The notes under the pieces are model-generated. The model saw only the letters and a program-made list of their open reading frames with translations, was not told where the DNA came from and made no database searches. From positions 1-16,901 of the forward strand of contig JAZQZC010000042.1 in NCBI GenBank assembly GCA_045633845.1: a stretch of DNA of 16,901 nucleotides, read 5' to 3'. The DNA is from RGIG4708 sp045633845 (lineage in GTDB: Bacteria; Bacillota; Clostridia; UMGS1810). Of this stretch, positions 1-5,992 are shown one piece after another. The position numbers and the translations under genes were made by a program. Numbering within the stretch: position 1 is the first letter of the stretch; every line of letters begins with the position of its first letter.

Positions 1-29
1 AATCGTCACTTTTTGCAAGCGACTTGTAT

Positions 30-59
30 ATTATATCCCACAGGGCACCCATTTGTCAA
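30..59 (-). promoter_or_regulatory. Consensus sigma-A promoter pointing out of the window
   Basis: On the minus strand a perfect TTGACA (54-59) is followed after 18 bases by a perfect TATAAT (30-35). Transcription would start near position 23 and run leftward, so the gene it serves lies outside the window. It is not the promoter of yqeG, whose coding region ends at 210 upstream of this site. That both hexamers are exact suggests a highly expressed gene or RNA just beyond the edge; this is inference. Confidence 0.7.
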
Positions 60-209
60 GCATTTTTTAAACTTTTTTGAAAAAATTTTTAAACAATTTT
101 TTTACCACTAAATGTTGTGTTGTTGGTAAAAATTAACTACCACAAATTGATGGGAATTGGATACAGAATAATTATAATTGTGCACTTTTAATAATATATG
201 GAGAAAAAT
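60..209. other. AT-rich spacer downstream of yqeG
   Basis: No gene is seen. The stretch is very AT-rich and contains two simple inverted repeats: TTTTTACCA paired with TGGTAAAAA (about 98-132), and a TTTTTT/AAAAAA pairing near 75-92. Neither has the stem-plus-U-run arrangement of a clear terminator on the minus strand, so where the yqeG transcript ends is unclear. Confidence 0.4.
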
Positions 210-707
210 TTATTTTTGTGCAAAATACTTTTTCATTATCATTTTTTCAAACACACGCTTAAGCGAAACAAAGCCTGTTTCATTTTTGCCAAGGGCAGTT
301 ACAACCACCGATACAAAGCCCATCCTGTTTGCGCCCAGCATATCGGTAAAAAGCTGATCACCTACAAGGCATATATTTTGATTTGGTACGTCAAACTGCT
401 TTGCAAGCTTTTTAAGTGGTGCCCTTCGTGGCTTGAATGCACGATATATATAAGGTACATTTAAATTTTTGCAAAAGGTTTCTACCCTGCTTTTGCTGTT
501 GTTGGAGGCAATTGCGTATTTTATGCCGTTTAATTTTAAAAATTCAAAATAATCCAATACGTCTTTTGGCGGCACAGGGGTTGTATGAGTTACAAGAGTA
601 TTGTCTATGTCAAATATAACTGCCTTTATATTGTTGCTTTGGTAGAATTCTTTTGTTAAATCCCATATGGAATTTACGCAATACTTTGGATAACATTTTT
701 GTATCAT
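210..707 (-). CDS. yqeG: YqeG-family HAD phosphatase (class IIIA)
   Basis: 165-residue protein of the haloacid dehalogenase superfamily, the usual length for YqeG. Motif I is FDIDNT with the nucleophile and acid-base aspartates D33 and D35. Motif II serine is S68 in IASNNS, a lysine for motif III is K92 (KPRRAP), and motif IV is GDQLFTD with D117 and D122. There is no signal peptide or membrane segment, so it should be cytosolic or peripheral. Plant and fungal relatives (PGPP1, Gep4) dephosphorylate phosphatidylglycerophosphate in phospholipid synthesis. Such a role is plausible here but inferred, and many bacterial members are uncharacterised. The start has a modest AAAGG-type ribosome binding site. 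It lies downstream of rpsU in the same direction, but the hairpin at 733-756 separates them, so it is either read through from rpsU or has a weak promoter of its own. Confidence 0.88.
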   Translation of the reverse strand: MIQKCYPKYCVNSIWDLTKEFYQSNNIKAVIFDIDNTLVTHTTPVPPKDVLDYFEFLKLNGIKYAIASNNSKSRVETFCKNLNVPYIYRAFKPRRAPLKKLAKQFDVPNQNICLVGDQLFTDMLGANRMGFVSVVVTALGKNETGFVSLKRVFEKMIMKKYFAQK

Positions 708-724
708 AATTAATCAACCTTTTA

Positions 725-756
725 AAAAAATAACGGGAATTTTAAAAAATTCCCGT
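725..756 (-). terminator. Intrinsic terminator after rpsU
   Basis: On the minus strand the stem ACGGGAATT/AATTCCCGT (733-756) is followed by a T-rich run, TATTTTTTT. It lies about 100 bases beyond the rpsU stop and just ahead of yqeG. The other strand also continues with ATTTTTAAT, so it could act in both directions. Confidence 0.7.
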
Positions 757-860
757 ATTTTTAATAATTATTAAATTTGTCTAATTCGTTATGAGTAAAT
801 TGGGAAGGTTTGTTACCTTATTAAGTCTTTGTCCGCGACTCGCGCAAACAACAACACGAA

Positions 861-1037
861 TTATCTGTATGAACGCTTTCTTGCTGCTTCAGATTTCTTT
901 TTGCGTTTTACGCTTGGTTTTTCGTAGTGTTCTCTCTTTCTGATTTCGGATAAAACACCTGATTTTGCACACTGTCTTTTAAATCTGCGAAGTGCACTAT
1001 CTAAAGATTCATTTTCTTTTAATCTTATTTCTGCCAT
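861..1037 (-). CDS. rpsU: 30S ribosomal protein S21
   Basis: 58-residue basic protein beginning MAEIRLKENESLDSALRRFK and ending in a lysine/arginine-rich tail (KRKKKSEAARKRSYR). This is the standard S21 layout and length. S21 sits at the small-subunit platform near the 3' end of 16S rRNA and helps translation initiation. An upstream in-frame ATG at 1064 would add nine residues (MQWRREGFS). I chose 1037 because a strong GGAGGGAGGG site lies just before it, inside that extension, and because S21 proteins start at MAEI/MSEI. It is transcribed alone from the consensus promoter at 1114-1142 and terminated at 725-756. Confidence 0.96.
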   Translation of the reverse strand: MAEIRLKENESLDSALRRFKRQCAKSGVLSEIRKREHYEKPSVKRKKKSEAARKRSYR

Positions 1038-1113
1038 TGAAAATCCCTCCCTCCGCCATTGCAAATCGTGTTTTTAACACACAACGGTATCAGACTAAAT
1101 TTACACAAAAATA

Positions 1114-1142
1114 ATTATACAATCAAATTAATGTGTTGTCAA
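1114..1142 (-). promoter_or_regulatory. rpsU promoter
   Basis: Perfect TTGACA (1137-1142) and perfect TATAAT (1114-1119) with a 17-base spacer on the minus strand. The inferred start near 1107 gives a leader of about 70 bases before rpsU. A perfect 12-base palindrome, AATTGTACAATT (1156-1167), lies just upstream of the -35 element and could be an operator or chance in AT-rich DNA. Confidence 0.85.
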
Positions 1143-1184
1143 GACATATTTTCACAATTGTACAATTTTGTCGCAAAAGCTCAA

Positions 1185-1529
1185 TCAGCCCGGAGGCCAT
1201 TCAAGATATCTGCCTGCAAGAAGATGGAAGTGCAGGTGGCCCACTGTCTGACCGCCGTCACGTCCGCAGTTGTTTACAAGGCGGAAGCCGTCCTCTGCAA
1301 AGCCCTGCTCCCTTGCAATTTTGCCTGCAACAGTAAATATATGACCTACGACATCCTTGTTGGTATCGTCAAGCTCAAGTGCTGATGCAATATGAGCCTT
1401 TGGCACAACAAGAATGTGTACCGGTGCCTGAGGGTTCATATCGTTGAACGCAGCAACAAGCTCGTCCTCGTATACAAGGTTTGACGGAATTTCACCGTTT
1501 GCTATTTTACAAAAAATACAATCCTGCAT
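1185..1529 (-). CDS. HIT family nucleotide hydrolase (HinT-like)
   Basis: 114-residue histidine-triad protein. The N-terminal CIFCKI (C4, C7) is the zinc-associated start of HinT-type proteins. The catalytic triad QTVGHLHFHLL places the histidines at 98, 100 and 102. Family members hydrolyse purine nucleoside phosphoramidates and aminoacyl-AMP adducts, and they act in the cytosol as dimers. It follows alaS by 12 bases with its own GGGGTG ribosome binding site, so the two are probably co-transcribed. That pairing fits a role in clearing lysyl- or alanyl-adenylates made by tRNA synthetases, which is inference from context. No clear terminator follows it before rpsU. Confidence 0.95.
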   Translation of the reverse strand: MQDCIFCKIANGEIPSNLVYEDELVAAFNDMNPQAPVHILVVPKAHIASALELDDTNKDVVGHIFTVAGKIAREQGFAEDGFRLVNNCGRDGGQTVGHLHFHLLAGRYLEWPPG

Positions 1530-1541
1530 TTTGTCACCCCA

Positions 1542-4166
1542 TTATTTTATAAAGTTTACAACTGCTGCCACAAGCTCATCAAGCTTGCCGATTTCTTTGG
1601 CACCGCCGCGAGCCATATCAGGCTTGCCGCCACCTGAGCCTCCTGCAATCGGAGCAATATTTTTGATAATAGAGCCTGCATTTACGCCGCTTGCAACTGC
1701 ATCCTTGTTTGCCATACAGATAAGGCTGATTTTGCCGTCTTTAACACCTGCAAGCATTACAACTGCGGGAACATCCATTTTGTCTCTTATCTGTTCTGCA
1801 GCCACAATAAGCTCATTCATATCCATATCTTCTTTTTTAGCGGCAATTACTTTTATTCCGTCAACATCCTGTGCCTGACTCAAAATGTCGTCTGCAGCAC
1901 TTGCAGCAATTTTTGCTCTTAAGGATTCTGCGGTTTTCTGCGCATCCTTAAGGTCTGCCATAAGCTTTTCGGCTTTGACATCTATTTCATTTATGTTTGA
2001 TTTAATTGTATCGGCAACTTTTGCTATGAGCGCATCCTTGCTGTTTAAGTATTCCATAACGGCTGCACCTGTAATAGCTTCAATTCTGCGTGTGCCTGCT
2101 GCAACACCCGCTTCGGAAAGGATTTTGAAAAGTCCTGCCTGAGCAGTGTTTGTAAGATGTGTACCACCGCAGAATTCCATTGAATAGTCGCCCATTGTAA
2201 CAACTCGTACAACATCGCCGTATTTTTCACCAAATTGTGCTGTTGCACCCAGCTTTTTAGCTTCTTCGATAGGAAGCTCTTTTACAACAACAGGCATTGA
2301 CTCAAGGATTGCATCGTTAACCATTTTTTCTACTTTTGCAATTTCCTCACTTGTCATTGCCTCGAAGTGTGAAAAGTCAAAACGGAGTCTGTCTGCATTT
2401 ACAAATGAGCCTGCCTGTGCAACATGTACGCCAAGCACATCCTTAAGTGCCTTGTGCAAAAGATGTGTGGTTGAGTGGTTACGGCATACAGCCATTCTGT
2501 TTTTACGGCACACCTTGAGTGTAACCTTGCTGTCAACGGTAAAGCTTCCGCTCTCGACCTCAACAATGTGCATATAAATGCCGTCACCTGTCTTTTTGGT
2601 ATCGGTAACCCTTGCAACAGAGTCGCCGCAGATAATTTTACCGATGTCACCGCACTGACCGCCCATTTCGGCATAGAAAGGAGTTTTGTCAGTTACGATA
2701 ACACCTCGCTGGCCGATTGTAATTTGTGATGAAAGCTCGCCCTCCGCAGCAATTGAAACAATTGCGCCGTCAAGCTCAAGATTTGCGTATCCGTCAAATA
2801 CTGTTGCATCTATGCCATCAAAGCTGTATGCACTGTCGTCGTCCCAGCTTGAGCCGTCTTTGCGTGCAGCTCTTGCAGTGGTTTTTTGAATATGAAGCTG
2901 ATGGTCAAAGCCGTCGCGGTCAACTGAAATGCCGTTTTCTTCACAGATTTCAACAGTAAGGTCTATCGGGAAGCCGTAGGTATCGTTAAGCTTGAATGCC
3001 TTGTCGCCCGCAAGAACTGCTTCGCCATTCTGTTTAGCCGCTGCAATGTAATCGTTGAGAATTGCAATACCGTTGTCAATTGTTTTTGCAAAGCGGTCTT
3101 CTTCTATTTTAATAATCTTTTTAATATATTCTCTCTTTTCATCAAGCTCAGGGTATCCCTGCTTTGATTCGTCTATTACAGTGTCAGCAACTGTGTAAAG
3201 AAATTCACCCTCAACACCGAGCAGCTTGCCGTGACGTGCTGCACGACGCAAAAGCCTGCGGAGCACATAGCCTCTGCCCTCGTTTGACGGGATAACGCCG
3301 TCGGACACCATCATAACAGTGCTGCGAATGTGGTCGGTAATAACGCGGAGAGAAACGTCTGTTTTTTCATTTTCTTTATAATTAACACCTGCAATTTTTG
3401 AAATGTGCTTCATTATATTCTGCACAGTGTCAACCTCAAAAAGATTGTTTACACCCTGAACAATTGCAGCAAGACGCTCAAGTCCCATACCTGTATCGAT
3501 ATTAGGGTTAGAAAGTCTGTTGTAGTTGCCCTCTTCGTCTTTATCAAACTGTGTGAAAACAAGGTTCCATACTTCCATAAATCTGTCGCAGTCGCATCCG
3601 AGCTTACAGTCGGGCTTGCCGCAGCTGTGCTCGATGCCTCTGTCAACATGAATTTCGGAGCAAGGTCCGCAAGGACCAGTTCCGTGCTCCCAGAAATTGT
3701 CCTCTTTACCCATTTTAACAACTCTTTCAGGGTTTACGCCAATTTCATTAATCCATATATCACGGGCTTCGTCATCCTCTTCGTAAACTGTGATCCACAG
3801 CTTGTCCTCGGGGATACCCACAACTTCGGTCAAAAATTCCCAACCCCAGGCAATTGCCTCGTGTTTGAAATAATCACCAAAAGAGAAATTACCCAGCATT
3901 TCAAAAAATGTACCGTGACGCGCTGTTTTACCAACGCACTCGATATCGGGAGTTCTGATACATTTCTGACAGGTTGTAACTCTTTTTCGTGGTGGAATTT
4001 GGGCACCTGTAAACCATTTTTTCATAGGTGCCATACCTGAGTTTATAAGAAGAAGGCTGGCATCATTTTTAGGGACAAGCGGAAAGCTGCCGAGACGAAG
4101 GCAACCTTTTGATTCAAAAAAGCTCAAAAAATCCTCTCTTAACTGATTTAATCCTTTGTATTGCAT
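1542..4166 (-). CDS. alaS: Alanine--tRNA ligase
   Basis: 874 residues, full length for bacterial AlaRS. It charges tRNA-Ala with alanine in the cytosol. The class II catalytic core occupies roughly residues 1-240, with motif 2 region RTPDIECVGKTARHGTFFE and motif 3 GMGLERL (226-232). A cysteine-rich insert, HSCGKPDCKLGCDCD (about 180-194), may bind metal. The tRNA-recognition region follows. The editing domain shows HSTTH (564-568) and CGGTH (666-670), the zinc-binding residues that clear mischarged Ser/Gly. The C-terminal C-Ala domain ends in the glycine-rich AGGSGGGKPDMARGG (about 841-855). The start at 4166 has an AAAGGA site eight bases upstream. It is the first gene of a probable alaS-HIT operon. 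The leader is only about 40 bases, too short for the T-box riboswitch that controls many Bacillota synthetase genes. Confidence 0.98.
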   Translation of the reverse strand: MQYKGLNQLREDFLSFFESKGCLRLGSFPLVPKNDASLLLINSGMAPMKKWFTGAQIPPRKRVTTCQKCIRTPDIECVGKTARHGTFFEMLGNFSFGDYFKHEAIAWGWEFLTEVVGIPEDKLWITVYEEDDEARDIWINEIGVNPERVVKMGKEDNFWEHGTGPCGPCSEIHVDRGIEHSCGKPDCKLGCDCDRFMEVWNLVFTQFDKDEEGNYNRLSNPNIDTGMGLERLAAIVQGVNNLFEVDTVQNIMKHISKIAGVNYKENEKTDVSLRVITDHIRSTVMMVSDGVIPSNEGRGYVLRRLLRRAARHGKLLGVEGEFLYTVADTVIDESKQGYPELDEKREYIKKIIKIEEDRFAKTIDNGIAILNDYIAAAKQNGEAVLAGDKAFKLNDTYGFPIDLTVEICEENGISVDRDGFDHQLHIQKTTARAARKDGSSWDDDSAYSFDGIDATVFDGYANLELDGAIVSIAAEGELSSQITIGQRGVIVTDKTPFYAEMGGQCGDIGKIICGDSVARVTDTKKTGDGIYMHIVEVESGSFTVDSKVTLKVCRKNRMAVCRNHSTTHLLHKALKDVLGVHVAQAGSFVNADRLRFDFSHFEAMTSEEIAKVEKMVNDAILESMPVVVKELPIEEAKKLGATAQFGEKYGDVVRVVTMGDYSMEFCGGTHLTNTAQAGLFKILSEAGVAAGTRRIEAITGAAVMEYLNSKDALIAKVADTIKSNINEIDVKAEKLMADLKDAQKTAESLRAKIAASAADDILSQAQDVDGIKVIAAKKEDMDMNELIVAAEQIRDKMDVPAVVMLAGVKDGKISLICMANKDAVASGVNAGSIIKNIAPIAGGSGGGKPDMARGGAKEIGKLDELVAAVVNFIK

Positions 4167-4210
4167 TTTATCAAATCCTTTCTAAGGAACATAGTCATAG
4201 ATAATAATAT

Positions 4211-4238
4211 TTTATACCAAAATGGCTATGTTTGTCAA
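4211..4238 (-). promoter_or_regulatory. alaS promoter
   Basis: Minus-strand TTGACA (4233-4238) and TATAAA (4211-4216) separated by 16 bases, with TGG directly ahead of the -10 (extended -10). Transcription would begin around 4204, leaving a leader of about 40 bases before the alaS start. Confidence 0.75.
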
Positions 4239-4322
4239 TATTCGAATTGCTCGTTTTTGCAATAACATATTCAATTGTCAATGATGGGCGGCAATTAAAC
4301 ACAAAAATCGACAACCTAGACG

Positions 4323-4356
4323 TCGGAAAGTTTGGATAGCTCTCCAACGGCTAACC
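4323..4356 (+). repeat. Copy of a dispersed hairpin motif upstream of DUF1846 gene
   Basis: The core GTTTGGATAGC (4330-4340) followed by CAACGGCTAACC (4345-4356) can fold with TAGC against GCTA and outer GG/CC pairs. The same 11-base core and the later GGCTA recur at 16847-16871, and a related inverted copy lies at 16594-16618. It is followed by ATTTTTATG, so it could also be a weak terminator or attenuator in the leader region. It lies upstream of the TATAAT at 4396-4401 and so is probably outside the main transcript. Confidence 0.5.
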
Positions 4357-4395
4357 ATTTTTATGTTGATTTTAATTTTTTGTTGTGATATACTA

Positions 4396-4401
4396 TATAA
4401 T
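4396..4401 (+). promoter_or_regulatory. -10 element of the DUF1846 gene promoter
   Basis: A perfect TATAAT lies 30 bases before the start codon, in a very AT-rich stretch (about 4360-4401). No good -35 hexamer sits at 16-18 bases upstream, where the sequence is T-rich (near 4373-4378), so only the -10 is convincing. A strong GAGGGGAGAG ribosome binding site follows at 4414-4423. Confidence 0.5.
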
Positions 4402-4430
4402 GGTTTTATTTTTGAGGGGAGAGCAAAAAA

Positions 4431-5915
4431 ATGAACAAAATCGGTTTTGATAATAACAAATATCTTGCAACCCAATCGGAGCAGATTCGCAACAGAATTG
4501 CTCAGTTTGGCGGCAAGCTATACCTTGAATTTGGCGGAAAGCTGTTTGACGACTTTCACGCATCGAGAGTACTGCCCGGATTTGAGCCCGACAGTAAAAT
4601 CCGTATGCTGCAGCAGCTCAAGGATGATGTTGAAATTGTTATTACAATAAATGCTGCCGATATTGAGTCAAACAAGGTGCGCGGCGACCTTGGCATCACT
4701 TATGACGAGGATGTGCTCCGCCTTATAGACACCTTCCGCGAGCTCGGGCTTTATGTAGGAAGTGTTGTGCTCACCCGATACAACGGACAAGCCAGCTCCA
4801 ATTCATTTTTGAAGCAGCTTACCGCTCTTGGCATTAAATGCTACCGCCATTACCCCATTGCAGGATACCCCTCTGATGTGCCCCATATTGTAAGTGATGA
4901 CGGCCTTGGCAAAAATGATTATATCGAAACAAGCCGCTCGCTCATTGTAGTTACGGCGCCAGGCCCCGGTAGCGGCAAAATGGCAACCTGCCTCAGCCAG
5001 CTTTACCACGACCACAAAAGAGGAATTACCGCAGGATATGCAAAGTTTGAGACCTTTCCTATATGGAATATCCCTCTCAAGCACCCTGTTAACCTTGCAT
5101 ACGAGGCAGCAACCGCAGACCTTAACGACGTTAATATGATTGACCCGTTCCACCTTGAAGCCTATGGTGAAACAACCGTTAATTATAACCGTGACGTAGA
5201 GATATTCCCTGTACTCAATACTATTTTTGAAAAGATACAAGGGTCGTCACCATATAAATCCCCCACAGATATGGGTGTTAATATGGCAGGTAACTGCATT
5301 GTAGACAACGATGTGTGCTGCGAAGCATCAAAAAAAGAAATTGTACGCCGCTACTATGCCGAAAGCGTAAACAACCTCCGCACAATGGGCGACGGAACAG
5401 TTGTACGCAAATTAGAGCTGCTTATGAATCAGGCAGGACTCACTCCCGAAGAGTGCCCTGTTGTATCTGCAGCCCTTGTAAAGTCGGAATCCACAGGCTC
5501 ACCTGCAGGTGCAATGGTGCTCCCCGACGGAACACTTGTTACAGGCAAAACCTCTGCAACACTCGGCGCGGCATCGGCACTGCTGCTCAATGCCCTTAAA
5601 GCTCTGGGTAAAATTGACGACAGCTTAGAGCTTATATCGGCAGATGTTTTGGAGCCCATATGCGAGCTCAAAACTGCGTATCTCAAGCACAAAAACCCGC
5701 GGCTGCACACAGACGAAGTGCTTATGGCGCTCACCATTTCGGCACTTACCGACAAGGTGGCAAAGGCTGCAAAGGAGCAGCTGCCCAACCTTAAAGGCAG
5801 CGAGGCTCATTTTTCGGTAATTATCAGCGAGGGTGACGAAATGATAATGCGCAGACTTGGTATAAACGTAAGCTGCGAACCAAAATACGAAAACAAAAGA
5901 CTATATCATAAATAA
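4431..5915 (+). CDS. DUF1846 domain-containing protein (UPF0371)
   Basis: 494 residues, the usual full length of the DUF1846 family, recognised from the N-terminal GFDNNKYLATQSEQI, the LYLEFGGKLFDDFHASRVLPG block and the overall arrangement. The family has a solved structure, but I know of no established biochemical function. A glycine-rich loop, TAPGPGSGKMATCLSQ (about 175-190), resembles a Walker A/P-loop (GPGSGK at 178-183) and suggests nucleotide or phosphate binding; this is inference. There is no signal peptide or membrane segment, so it should be cytosolic. It is transcribed alone, opposite to alaS and clpC on either side, from a TATAAT at 4396 with a GAGGGGAGAG ribosome binding site, and ends at a strong terminator (5954-5992). 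Confidence 0.9.
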   Translation: MNKIGFDNNKYLATQSEQIRNRIAQFGGKLYLEFGGKLFDDFHASRVLPGFEPDSKIRMLQQLKDDVEIVITINAADIESNKVRGDLGITYDEDVLRLIDTFRELGLYVGSVVLTRYNGQASSNSFLKQLTALGIKCYRHYPIAGYPSDVPHIVSDDGLGKNDYIETSRSLIVVTAPGPGSGKMATCLSQLYHDHKRGITAGYAKFETFPIWNIPLKHPVNLAYEAATADLNDVNMIDPFHLEAYGETTVNYNRDVEIFPVLNTIFEKIQGSSPYKSPTDMGVNMAGNCIVDNDVCCEASKKEIVRRYYAESVNNLRTMGDGTVVRKLELLMNQAGLTPEECPVVSAALVKSESTGSPAGAMVLPDGTLVTGKTSATLGAASALLLNALKALGKIDDSLELISADVLEPICELKTAYLKHKNPRLHTDEVLMALTISALTDKVAKAAKEQLPNLKGSEAHFSVIISEGDEMIMRRLGINVSCEPKYENKRLYHK

Positions 5916-5953
5916 ATATCCACATTATGATATTCTCCCCATAATGATATGTA

Positions 5954-5992
5954 CCCCCTTTACCAGACAAAGCAGTAAAGGGGGTTTTATTA
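5954..5992 (+). terminator. Strong intrinsic terminator after the DUF1846 gene, shared with clpC end
   Basis: A 10-bp stem, CCCCCTTTAC (5954-5963) with GTAAAGGGGG (5975-5984), is followed by TTTTATTATT on the plus strand. The T-run reaches into the clpC stop codon at 5990-5992. Converging clpC transcripts meet the same hairpin but without a U-run on their strand. A second small inverted repeat, CATTATG/CATAATG (about 5924-5948), lies just beyond and may help stop them. Confidence 0.9.

Noticed and set aside
3405..4040. 211-residue open frame on the plus strand
   Set aside because: It is antisense to the full-length, strongly conserved alaS and has no ribosome binding site or family resemblance.
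4213..4230. ATGGCTAT in the alaS promoter spacer as a fourth copy of the 25-base motif
   Set aside because: Only about ten bases agree, there is no GTTTGGATAGC core, and it lies between the -35 and -10; chance is likely.
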